The notes below the pieces were generated by a model that ran no database searches, was not told the origin of the DNA, and worked only from the letters and a program-made list of their open reading frames with translations. The position numbers and the translations under genes are program-made. A stretch of DNA of 14,778 bases, from contig JAUXWS010000031.1 in NCBI GenBank assembly GCA_030685015.1, positions 1 to 14,778 of the forward strand, given 5' to 3'. Below, piece after piece: positions 1-7,900 of this stretch (position 1 is its first letter; each line of letters opens with the position of its first letter). This DNA comes from a bacterium. Its GTDB lineage: Bacteria; CAIWAD01.

Positions 1-1211
1 TGCCGGGCGGGGCCTACTACATCGTGGTCGAGCACGTGGGCTCCACCGACGTGACGACGCCCAAGACCTACGCCCTCTCGCTGGTCTGCAGCGGCGACCC
101 CTGCAGCGGCCACCTGCCCAACACCTGTGCCGGCACGCCCGAGGCGGCACCCAACGAGGGCTGGAACGCCACGCCGCCCAACGGCAACTACGGCCTCATC
201 GGCTTCTATGAGACCATCTGCGGCACGGTGTGGGCCAACGCCGGCCAGCGCGACATGGACTGGTTCCGCTTCACCCTGGCCCACCCCGCCACCGTGACCA
301 TCAGCTGCGAGATCGACGCCTTCGACGCCGCCCTCTTCCTCACCAACTTCGACACGGCAGGCGCCGTCCTGGCCGAGGTCAACGACGCCCCGGCCTGCGC
401 GCCGGAGACCCTCACCTATGTGAACCTGCCGGCGGGCGACTACTACGCCGTGATCGGCCACAGCAGCTTCGACGGCGTCCCCGAGCCCCAGAACTACGCC
501 CTCAGCCTGCGCATCGGCAGCCCCCAGGGCGCCTGCGAGGGCATGCAGGACGTGGGCGACTTCCACGACATCGTCACCTTCAGCCGGCCCGCCCCCGCCT
601 TCTACCACCACAACGGCACGGGCTGTCCGGGCGGCATCTCCAGCCCCGGCCTGGACGAGGTGATCCGCCTCAACCTGACCCAGACCACCAGCCTGCAGAT
701 CACCCTGCACGGCGAGGGCCTGGCCGACGAGGTCATCCTGCTGCTGGGCAACTGCGCCCAGCCGGGCACCAGCTGCGGCGCCGCCGTCAACCAGCACGGG
801 GCCAATGCCGGCAGCGAGGTGCTGACCCTGCCCAATCTGACGGCGGGCGACTACTTCATCGTGGCCGACTTCGCCGGTCCCGGCGAGACGGCGCCCTACT
901 TCCTCTCCATCGTGGACATGAACTCGGGGCTCGACGGGTCGCGGCCCCTGGCCTTCGAGCTGGAGCCGGCCCATCCCAACCCCTTCAACCCGGTCACCAC
1001 CATCAGCTGGCTGCAGCCGGGCCTGGCCGAGGCCAGCCTGCGCGTCCACGACATGCGGGGCGCGCTGATCGAGGAGCTGGACCTTGGCGTGCGCGGCGCC
1101 GGCCGTCACCAGATCCAGTGGGACGCCTCGCGCCACTCCAGCGGCGTCTACATCTACACCCTGACGGCGGGCGCCGAGCGCCGGACGGGCAAGGCCGTCC
1201 TCGTGAAATAG
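1..1211 (+). CDS. Secreted multi-domain protein with PPC-like repeats and C-terminal sorting domain (5' end missing)
   Basis: The frame is open from the first base (first whole codon at 3) to TAG at 1209-1211, so only the last 402 codons are in the window; the in-frame GTG at 24 is internal. At least three repeats of a beta-rich module resembling the bacterial pre-peptidase C-terminal (PPC) fold can be seen. Each ends in a G-(A/D)-Y-Y/F signature: PGGAYYIVV near 3-30, LPAGDYYAVIG near 426-458 and LTAGDYFIVAD near 837-869. Paired cysteines suggest an extracytoplasmic location. From about 955 the protein ends in a module with HPNPFNPVTTISW, a DMRG turn, SGVYIYTL and a terminal KAVLVK. This is the FlgD-Ig-like/type IX sorting-domain pattern of FCB-group bacteria. 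The catalytic or binding function would be upstream and cannot be told. Surface or secreted location is inferred from family knowledge. A strong hairpin follows the stop. Confidence 0.85.
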   Translation, partial: PGGAYYIVVEHVGSTDVTTPKTYALSLVCSGDPCSGHLPNTCAGTPEAAPNEGWNATPPNGNYGLIGFYETICGTVWANAGQRDMDWFRFTLAHPATVTISCEIDAFDAALFLTNFDTAGAVLAEVNDAPACAPETLTYVNLPAGDYYAVIGHSSFDGVPEPQNYALSLRIGSPQGACEGMQDVGDFHDIVTFSRPAPAFYHHNGTGCPGGISSPGLDEVIRLNLTQTTSLQITLHGEGLADEVILLLGNCAQPGTSCGAAVNQHGANAGSEVLTLPNLTAGDYFIVADFAGPGETAPYFLSIVDMNSGLDGSRPLAFELEPAHPNPFNPVTTISWLQPGLAEASLRVHDMRGALIEELDLGVRGAGRHQIQWDASRHSSGVYIYTLTAGAERRTGKAVLVK

Positions 1212-1235
1212 GTACCGCCACATCCGCATCCACCC

Positions 1236-1261
1236 GAAGGGGGTCCCATGGGGCCCCCTTC
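1236..1261 (+). terminator. Intrinsic terminator-like hairpin after the secreted protein gene
   Basis: An 11-bp stem, GAAGGGGGTCC (1236-1246) with GGGCCCCCTTC (1251-1261), closes a CATG loop and contains one T-G pair. It starts 25 bases after the stop codon. The following bases are only weakly T-rich (cttgtg), so termination efficiency is uncertain. Confidence 0.6.
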
Positions 1262-1291
1262 CTTGTGGGCGCTCCGGCACGCCAGCAGGAA

Positions 1292-1322
1292 GCCCTCCCC
1301 CCGGGCAAGGCGGAGGGAGGGC
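1292..1322 (-). terminator. Terminator-like hairpin downstream of nrfA
   Basis: The arms GCCCTCCCCCCG (1292-1303) and CGGAGGGAGGGC (1311-1322) pair over 12 positions with one mismatch around a 7-base loop. It lies 23 bases past the nrfA stop on the minus strand and faces the hairpin at 1236-1261, as expected between convergent genes. The T-run is poor. Confidence 0.5.
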
Positions 1323-1344
1323 CTGGCTGATTGGTGCAGATCGC

Positions 1345-2763
1345 TTATCGCTTGGCTTGCAGCGCCGCCACCTGGCCCTGGCGCGCCAGGTCGATGGCCT
1401 CGCCCAGGATGCGCGCCGCCTCCTGCGGCGCATGGAAGCCCATCGAATTCTCGGCCGCGATGTAGTCCAGGCGCCACTGGGCGGCCCGTTGCAGCTCGCG
1501 GGCGGGATTGAGCGCCAGGCTGTCCACCCCGGCCGCCTTGGCGGCGACGATGGCGTCAAGCAGGTCCACAAGGGCGGCGCCACCCAGCTGGAGCAGATGG
1601 TGGTTGCGCTCCTGGATCAGGTCGACGCGCGCCAGGATCTCAGCCTCCGGGAAGTGGTGGCAGGTCTGGCAGGCGCGATTGACGTTGAGCAGCGGGCTGC
1701 GCACCCAGTGGTCGCTCACCTTGGTGGCCCCATCCCGCATGTAGGGCATGTGGCAATCGGCGCAGGAGACGCCGCTGCGGGCATGGACGCCCTGGCTCCA
1801 CAGCTCGAACTCGGGGTGCTGGGCCTTGAGGATCTCGGCGCCGCTCTCCTTGTGCACATAGTCGAAGAAGCGCTTGCCGTCGGAGAAGGTCGTGCCGTTC
1901 CAGTGCGCCTCCAGATCCTCCATCTTGAGGCCCTTGCCCCACGGGAACTCCAGGGGCATCCTGCTGCTGCAGTAGTACTCCACGTGGCATTGCCCGCAGA
2001 CAAAGGAGCGCATCTCCTGCCGGGTGGCGTCGGTGTTCGGATCGTAGGGCGCATGGCGCGGACCCTGCCGCCAGTGCTCGATGGAGGGCATCATGGGCAA
2101 GGGGGCGTCGGATCCGGCCAGGGCCTGGATGCCCTGGATGAAACCCGGCCGCGTGACGCGCAGGGCCATGGTGGCCGGGTCATGGCAGTCGGCGCAGGTC
2201 ACCGGGTGGGCGTGGCCCATCTCGTGAAGCTGCTGGTTCATCTCCTGATAGCTGAGCTTGTAGCTTTCCTCGAAACCCTTCATGGCGTCGCCGTCGCCCA
2301 GCTTGCGGTAGAGGGGCATCACGGCGGCATGGCAATGCAGGCAGGAGCCGGATTGCGGCCTGGTGAGGCGTTGGGTGGCCTCCTGGTCCGCCAGCATGTA
2401 GGCGTGGCCGCGCCGGTCGCGGTAGTCGATGGAGAAAGCGTAACCAAGGAAGATGCGCTTCAGCCAGGGATCCCGCTCGATCTTCTCGTCGGGCAGGGCC
2501 TCGCTGCCGCCATGACCGCCGAAGCGGGTCCGCGTGGCGATGGCCGTCCGCTGGTAGGCGTCGTACTGACGCGGCCAGTTCTTGCCCCAGACGGCGGGGT
2601 CGGTGACATCGTCCCCCACCTCCACCACGCGCAGATAGGGGCTGCGAGCCTCGCCCTTGCGCTCGAAGATGCTCACCAGCAGGCCGGTGGCGCCCGCCGC
2701 CGCTCCCGCCACGACCACCAGCAGCACCCAGAAGGCCGGTCGCTTCGCCAAGGATGTCGTCAT
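1345..2763 (-). CDS. nrfA: Cytochrome c nitrite reductase, catalytic subunit NrfA (pentaheme, ammonia-forming)
   Basis: The 472-residue product reduces nitrite to ammonium with six electrons in the periplasm, taking electrons from NrfH. Residues 11-33 form an N-terminal membrane anchor/signal segment. Five heme sites are visible: CLHCH 141-145, CADCH 190-194, CGQCH 256-260, CADCH 334-338 and CQTCH 365-369. The active-site and calcium-site residues of characterised NrfA are present: E262-Y263 after heme 3, and K313, Q315 and H316 in KAQHPE. R132 is the likely catalytic arginine. Heme 1 has histidine instead of the lysine of the classical CxxCK site, which marks the CxxCH branch of the family. 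Length is normal. The ATG overlaps the nrfH stop (ATGA, 2760-2763) and is preceded by GGAAGGGAG. No Nrf assembly genes or regulator are in the window. Confidence 0.95.
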   Translation of the reverse strand: MTTSLAKRPAFWVLLVVVAGAAAGATGLLVSIFERKGEARSPYLRVVEVGDDVTDPAVWGKNWPRQYDAYQRTAIATRTRFGGHGGSEALPDEKIERDPWLKRIFLGYAFSIDYRDRRGHAYMLADQEATQRLTRPQSGSCLHCHAAVMPLYRKLGDGDAMKGFEESYKLSYQEMNQQLHEMGHAHPVTCADCHDPATMALRVTRPGFIQGIQALAGSDAPLPMMPSIEHWRQGPRHAPYDPNTDATRQEMRSFVCGQCHVEYYCSSRMPLEFPWGKGLKMEDLEAHWNGTTFSDGKRFFDYVHKESGAEILKAQHPEFELWSQGVHARSGVSCADCHMPYMRDGATKVSDHWVRSPLLNVNRACQTCHHFPEAEILARVDLIQERNHHLLQLGGAALVDLLDAIVAAKAAGVDSLALNPARELQRAAQWRLDYIAAENSMGFHAPQEAARILGEAIDLARQGQVAALQAKR

Positions 2764-3290
2764 CTGCCGCTCCCTTCCACATGCCAGTTCCGCTCCGGGC
2801 CGCCCAGGCCCACCTGTTCACCGTGTCCCACCGCCGCGTGGCAATGCACGCAGGTCAAGGCGTCCGCATCCGTCGTCGCCCCCGCCAGCAGCTCGTGCAC
2901 CATCTCCCCGTGGCAACGCAGGCAGTTCTCCTGCAGGATGCGCGCGTTGCCCGGCTTGATGAGGATGGGTTCGTGGAAATCCTCCAGCGTGAAGCCCTTG
3001 GAATGGTGCCATCCGTTGGAAGCCTTGGCCAGGTACTTGGGCAGGAGGGCGATGGGCAGATGGCAGTCCACGCAGACGGCCGTTCCGTGGTGGCTGGCCT
3101 TCTGCCAGCTGTCGTACAGCGACTGCATGATGTGGCAGTTGGCGCAGGCGGCCGGGTCGGTGCTGAAGTAGGAAAGGCCTTCCCCGTAATGGAAGGTGAA
3201 GGCGCCCACCCCCAGGGCCAGGCCGCCCAGCACCGCCAGGATGATCGCGCCGCCTTCCAGGCCGCCACGCGCCCGCTTGGACTCGTCCAT
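2760..3290 (-). CDS. nrfH: Tetraheme quinol dehydrogenase NrfH (NapC/NirT family)
   Basis: The 176-residue product oxidises membrane quinol and passes electrons to NrfA, forming the membrane-bound NrfHA complex. A single N-terminal transmembrane helix spans about residues 12-34. Four heme motifs follow: CANCH 49-53 (then IM, the CxxCHxM pattern with a methionine ligand typical of NrfH heme 1), CVDCH 73-77, CLRCH 123-127 and CVHCH 147-151. The ATG at 3290 is preferred because AGGAGG (3298-3303) lies 7 bases upstream; a start 12 codons earlier has no such site. The stop overlaps the nrfA start, so the two are translationally coupled. Length is slightly above the usual 150-170 residues because of a [13 protein letters not shown] tail. 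Confidence 0.95.
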   Translation of the reverse strand: MDESKRARGGLEGGAIILAVLGGLALGVGAFTFHYGEGLSYFSTDPAACANCHIMQSLYDSWQKASHHGTAVCVDCHLPIALLPKYLAKASNGWHHSKGFTLEDFHEPILIKPGNARILQENCLRCHGEMVHELLAGATTDADALTCVHCHAAVGHGEQVGLGGPERNWHVEGSGR

Positions 3291-3354
3291 GCCGCATCCT
3301 CCTCTGGCCGCATCACCTAATCCCATTCAAAGGTGGGCGTTTCAGGTTAAAGAA

Positions 3355-3504
3355 TCAACAGCCGTGGCGGGGTCCTGCCCGCGACCGCTCCTTTTCGCAC
3401 CTCAGGCCGAGGACCACCAGAGCCACGAGCAGGGCCGGGTAGTACACGCAACCCGCGCCCGACATGGCGCGCACGGACAGGCGCCGCGGCGTCAGCACAT
3501 TCAC
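3355..3504 (-). CDS. Candidate 49-residue single-span membrane protein upstream of nrfH
   Basis: An open frame runs from GTG at 3504 (AAGGA at 3514-3518, 9 bases upstream) or ATG at 3465 (no clear ribosome site) to TGA at 3355-3357. It would give a peptide with a basic N-terminus (LTPRRLSVRA), a hydrophobic stretch (YYPALLVALVVLGL), a Cys and a charged C-terminus (EKERSRAGPRHGC). This looks like a small inner-membrane protein. It lies in intergenic DNA, not opposite a gene. About 86% of its third codon positions are G or C against about 55% of second positions, which resembles coding DNA. It is on the nrfHA strand, 64 bases before nrfH. I recognise no family. It could be a chance frame in GC-rich DNA, and it overlaps the imuB promoter region. 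Confidence 0.35.
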   Translation of the reverse strand: MNVLTPRRLSVRAMSGAGCVYYPALLVALVVLGLRCEKERSRAGPRHGC

Positions 3505-3516
3505 CCGATTTCGTCC

Positions 3517-3545
3517 TTGCCCTCCGCCTGTCTGTTCACTATGTT
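3517..3545 (+). promoter_or_regulatory. Sigma-70-like promoter of the imuB operon
   Basis: TTGCCC (3517-3522) and TATGTT (3540-3545) are separated by 17 bases, each matching four of six consensus positions. Transcription would start near 3551-3553, within a few bases of the imuB ATG at 3554, implying a leaderless or nearly leaderless mRNA. No Shine-Dalgarno sequence is visible before that ATG, which fits. Confidence 0.45.
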
Positions 3546-3552
3546 ATGAACA
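3533..3552. promoter_or_regulatory. Inverted repeat TGTTCA-N8-TGAACA, candidate SOS/LexA-type operator
   Basis: Perfect 6-base arms (3533-3538 and 3547-3552) flank 8 bases and cover the proposed -10 element and transcription start of imuB. Imu/DnaE2 operons are typically LexA-repressed, and GTTC/GAAC half-sites occur in several known LexA motifs. The outward GTTC-N10-GAAC spacing does not match the Bacillus (GAAC-N4-GTTC), alphaproteobacterial (GTTC-N7-GTTC) or E. coli (CTGT-N8-ACAG) forms. The repressor's identity is therefore inference. Confidence 0.5.
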
Positions 3553-3553
3553 A

Positions 3554-4765
3554 ATGGACAGCATCCACTCCTCACGTTTCCTCGCGCTGCGCTTCCCCCA
3601 TCTGCTGGCCCAGGTGGAATGCCGGCTCAACCCCGCCTTGCGGGGGATGGCCTTCGTGGTCGCCACGGGGCGGGAGCCGCGCTCCCAGGTGCTGGGCCTC
3701 TCCCCCGCCCTCCCGGCGGAGGGCGGCCGCGGCGCGCCACTGGCCTCCTGGTTGCGCCGGAGGCCGGGCCTGCTGGTGGTCGAGGGGCGGCCGGAGCGGG
3801 CGGAGGCCCTTCTCACGGCGGCCCGGCAGCGCCTGGAAGCCTTGGCGCCCGGCCTGCGCGAGGAGGGGGGGCACTTCCTGCTCGACTTGCGCGGCAGTCG
3901 CCTGCTCCACCCCGAGGAGGCGGAGCTGGGGCGGCGTCTCCTGCGGGAATTGCGCGAGGGGGACCAACTGACGGCCGCCGCCGGCATCGGCTCCACGCCG
4001 CTGGCCGCCCAACTGCTGGCCCGTCGCGCCCGCCCGGGGGAAGTCCACATCGCCGCGGGGGCGCAGGAGCGCGCCCTGCTGGACGACTTCCCCCTGGCCG
4101 GGCTGCCGGGCTTGGCGCCCTCCCTCCTGGCGGCCCTGGCCGAGATCGGCGTGTGGCGCGTCGGGGAGGCCCGCGGCCTTCCCGCCGGGCGATTGCGCTG
4201 CTTTCAGGGGGAGGCCGGGCTGCGCCTGGCCGCCCTGCTCCAGGATCTCGCGGACACGCCCCCGCCCGCCGCCGCCCCCGCCGGGCTTCGCCGCCGCTTG
4301 CCCGAGGACAGCGCCGATCCGCTCCTGCTCGAATCCTGCCTGCTGGACCTGCTGGAGATCCTCCGCCTCCGCCTGCGGGAGGAGGAGCGGCGTCCCCGCC
4401 GGCTCGAACTCGCTCTCTTCTGGAACGATGGCCGCGTCCAGCGGCGGGGCGTCGGCGTCAGGGCCGCCGCGGGGGAAAGCGGTCGCCAGGCCCTGCGCCG
4501 CTGCGGCCTGGCGCTGCTGCACCGGTCCCTGGCCGAGCGACGCCTGCGGGTCCGCGAGGTGGCGGCGGAGCTGCTCAGCGACCGGGAGGACGGCCAGCTG
4601 GCGCTCTTCGGCGGCGGGGGCCGGGCCGTGGCGGCGGAGGGCGGTACGCGCGAGCGGTGCCTGGACGCGGCCTTGCTCCAGCTTCGCCGTCGCTGGGGAC
4701 CGCAGACCGTCCGCCTGGGCTTGCACGGCTTGAACCAAGACCTGAGAGAAAGGAATCGACCATGA
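3554..4765 (+). CDS. imuB: ImuB-like catalytically dead Y-family DNA polymerase
   Basis: The 403-residue product resembles ImuB, the hub of the DNA-damage mutasome that links DnaE2 to the sliding clamp. Where active Y-family polymerases have DxDxFFAxVE, this protein has LALRFPHLLAQVE (residues 10-22), without the catalytic aspartates. The SxDE motif is also absent around HFLLDLRGS (107-115). The palm segment AAAGIGSTPLAAQLLARRA (141-159) and a helix-hairpin-helix-like LAGLPGLAPSLL (181-192) remain. QLALF (348-352) fits the beta-clamp-binding consensus. The start at 3554 places the fold at residue 8, as usual; an upstream in-frame ATG at 3464 would add 30 unrelated residues. The stop overlaps the next start (ATGA, 4762-4765). 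No imuA precedes it. Confidence 0.85.
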   Translation: MDSIHSSRFLALRFPHLLAQVECRLNPALRGMAFVVATGREPRSQVLGLSPALPAEGGRGAPLASWLRRRPGLLVVEGRPERAEALLTAARQRLEALAPGLREEGGHFLLDLRGSRLLHPEEAELGRRLLRELREGDQLTAAAGIGSTPLAAQLLARRARPGEVHIAAGAQERALLDDFPLAGLPGLAPSLLAALAEIGVWRVGEARGLPAGRLRCFQGEAGLRLAALLQDLADTPPPAAAPAGLRRRLPEDSADPLLLESCLLDLLEILRLRLREEERRPRRLELALFWNDGRVQRRGVGVRAAAGESGRQALRRCGLALLHRSLAERRLRVREVAAELLSDREDGQLALFGGGGRAVAAEGGTRERCLDAALLQLRRRWGPQTVRLGLHGLNQDLRERNRP

Positions 4766-4899
4766 CCAGCCTGACCCTGACTCACGCCCGGCGGCCGGGC
4801 GGCATCCGCCAGTTGGCCCGCGGCGCCGCGGGACTGCTGGCCACCGGCCTGCGCGCCGCCGGCGAGGGCGTCTACCGCCTCTTCGTGCCGGCCTGGTAG
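4762..4899 (+). CDS. Unrecognised 45-residue basic amphipathic-helix protein between imuB and dnaE2
   Basis: The ATG overlaps the imuB stop (ATGA, 4762-4765), and AGAAAGGA lies 7 bases before it. The next gene, dnaE2, starts 29 bases after the TAG, so this is a middle gene of the operon. Forty-three of 45 codons end in G or C, as in its neighbours. Residues 15-41 place I15, L18, A22, L25/L26, L30, A33, V37 and L40/F41 on one face and R16, R20, R31 and R39 elsewhere, predicting a basic amphipathic helix. The C-terminus is YRLFVPAW. There is no signal peptide and no convincing transmembrane span. I know no family for it. Possible roles are a mutasome adaptor replacing part of ImuA or an SOS-induced small division inhibitor; both are inference from position. 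Confidence 0.75.
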   Translation: MTSLTLTHARRPGGIRQLARGAAGLLATGLRAAGEGVYRLFVPAW

Positions 4900-4928
4900 G
4901 CCCCTGTCCCGCGCGGCTCGGGAGATCC

Positions 4929-7900
4929 ATGCTCGAGGTCCACAGCCACTTCAGTTTTGGGCGCGGCTGCCATGGCGTGGAGGAGCTGCTCCGGGCCGCC
5001 GTCGGGCGCGGCTGGCCGGCCCTCTCCCTCTGCGACGACCGGGGCCTCTACGGCATGGTCGAGCTGGAGCGGGCCGCCCGGCGGCTGCGGGAGGAGGAGC
5101 GGCCGATCCGGCCGGTGCTGGGCCTGCGTCTTCCCCGTCTGGGCGGTGCGCTGGTGCTGGCCGAAGGACGCGACGGCCTGGCCGAGCTCTGCCGACTCGC
5201 CACGCTGGACCATCTGGGCGCGGGCTGGGAGTCGGGTCCGCCCAGCGGCTGGGCGGCGCGGGACATCCCCCTGATGGAACCGCCCGACCCGGAGAGCGGG
5301 GAAGAGGGGGCGGCGGAGCCGCCGGCGGGGCTCGATCCGGCGACGGAAACGCCGCTCGCCGTCCTGCTCGAGGCCTGCCGGGAGCTGCGATCCTGCCACC
5401 TGGTGTTGCCGGGGGCGGCCCTGCCGCACGTCTGTCCCGCCGGGCGGCCCCTCTTCCTTCCGGCCGGGGATCGCGCCAGCGTCGGCCTGGATCCGGGCCG
5501 CGGGCGCGTCGCCGCCAACCGCCTGTGGGCGGAAGCCCGCCGTCTGGGTCTGCCCGTGGTGCCCCACGGCGTCACCGACTACCTCGACGCCGCCGATGCG
5601 CCGCTCCATCAGCGCATCCGCGCCCTGCACGAGAACACCAGCCGCCAGCGCATCCTCCTCTCCGGGCGCTGGAATCTGCGGGGCGGCCTGCCATCCTACC
5701 AGGAGTTCATCCAGCCCTTCGCCGCCCTGCCCGCCGCCCGGCGCCGGCTGGAGGACCTGTGGGAGCGCTGTCCGCTGGGCGTGGAGACGGGGAAGCTGCA
5801 TCTGCCGCGGCCGGACGGCGACGGCGACCATCTGGCGCGCCTGGCGGCGCTCTGCCGGGCCGCCCTGCCCCGCCTCTATCCGGCCCCCGGACCCTGGCGG
5901 CGACGCGGGCCGGGAGGGCGTCCGGGCAGCGTGGGCCTCAGCACGCCGGCCGACGCCGAGGCGCGGCTGGGGCGGGAGCTGGCCGTGATCGGGCGGCTGG
6001 GCTTTGCCGGCTACTTCCTCGTCGTGCGCGAGATCACCGAGTTCGTGCGCCGGGAGGGCCTCCCCATGATCGGCCGCGGCAGCGCCGCCAATTCCCTCGT
6101 CGCCTACTGCCTGGGCTTCACCGAGGTGGATCCGCTGCGCCATCGCCTGTCCTTCGAGCGCTTCCTCAATCCCTGGCGCTCGACCCCGCCCGACATCGAC
6201 CTCGACTTCAGCTGGGCGGACCGCGACCGCGTGTTGCGCTTCGTGCTGGAGCGCTTCGGCGCCGACCGGGCGGCCCTCCTCTGCACCACCGTGACCCTCG
6301 GGCCGCGGGGCGCCCTGCGGGAGTTGGCCAAGGTGGAGGGGCTGGGCGGCCGCGAGCTGGAGGAGCTGACCCGCCACTTCCCCCGCGGCGTCCACGACTG
6401 GGAGAGCGAACTGCGCGACCACCCGGCGCGCTACGGCCTGCGCCCGGAACTCGAGCCGCTGCGCGGCCTGCTGCCCTGGGTGCGACGCCTTGTCGGGCTG
6501 CCCCGGCATCTGGGCATCCACGTGGGCGGCGTGCTCGTCACGCCCGGCCCGCTGACGGACTGGCTGCCGCTCCAGCGGGCCGGCCGCGGCGTCACCGTCA
6601 CCCAGCTCGACATGCACCCCGTCGAGGAGCTGGGCCTGCTCAAGATCGACCTGCTGGCCCAGCGCGGCCTGGGCGTCTACGCCGACCTCGCCCGCGGCGA
6701 CCGCGCCGCCGGTCGGGAAGCGCCGCCCGTCACGCCCTACGAGCTGGAGCGGGATCCCGCCACCGCCGCCCTCATCCGCCACGGCCGCACCATGGGCTGC
6801 TTCTACATCGAATCGCCCGGCATGCAGGCCCTCCTGCGCAAGCTGCGCTGCGACAGCTTCGAGGACCTGGTGGCGGCCAGCTCCATCATCCGCCCCGGCG
6901 TCTCGGAGTCCGGCATGATGCAGGCCTACGTCGAGCGCCACCGGCGGGTGGCCGGGCTGCCTCCCGGCGCCGCCTGGCCTTTCGCCTTTCCGCACCCGCG
7001 GCTGCGGGACCTGCTCGAGGACACCTACGGCGTGATGGTCTACCAGGAGGATGTCATGCACGTGGTCAGCGGCCTGGCGGGCATGAGCCTGGCCGAAGGG
7101 GATCTCCTGCGCCGCGCCATGAGCGGCAAGGGCACGGACCCCGTCGCGCTGGCCACTCTCGAGGACCGCTTCCTGGCGGGCTGCGCCGCGGGCGGGGTGC
7201 CCTCCGCCACCGCCCGCGAGGTGTGGCGCCAGATCGCCTCCTTCGCCGGCTATGCCTTCTGCAAGGCCCACAGCGCCAGTTTCGCCGTGCTCAGCTACCG
7301 CCTCGCCTGGTACAAGGCGCACCAGCCCGCCCACTTCCTGGCCGCCGTGCTGAGCAACCAGGGGGGCTTCTTCTCCAGCGCCGCCTACGTGCAGGAAGCC
7401 CGGCGGCTGGGCTTGGCCGTGGCCGGACCCTGCCTCGTCCACGGCGGCGACCGCTACACGGGGGAGGCGGGACGGCTGCGGGTGGGATGGCAGCAGATCC
7501 GAAGCCTGGCCCGCGCCACGCGGCGCGCCATTCTGCTGGAGCGCGCGGAGCGCTCCTTCGCCAGCTTGGCCGATCTGCGCCGGCGCAGCGGCGCATCGGC
7601 CGCCGAGCTGGAGCAGCTCATCCACGCCGGGGCCTGCGACGCGCTGGCCGGGCCGGGGGATCCCCGCGAGCGCCGACCGGCCCTGCTGGCCCGGCTGCGC
7701 CTCGAGGAAGGGGTCGCAGGGGCGCGGGCCGCAGGGTCGCGGGCCGGACAGGCCTCGCTTTTTGCCGCCATCGACGAGGCGCCGCCCGCCACCGGGCGCT
7801 GGAGCTGGATCGAGCTCTGGCTGCGCGAACGGGAGGCCCTCGGCTTCGGGATCAGCCGCCATCCCCTGGAGCTTTTTGACTTCGGCGATCTGCCGGCGCG

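Noticed and set aside
3291-3326. Earlier nrfH start at 3326
   Set aside because: The added 12 residues include the AGGAGG that serves the ATG at 3290, and family members start just before the transmembrane helix.
3353-3358. TTGAT half-site and possible -35 (TTGATT) upstream of nrfH on the minus strand
   Set aside because: No ATCAA partner at FNR spacing and no acceptable -10 at 16-18 bases; I could not identify a credible nrfHA promoter.
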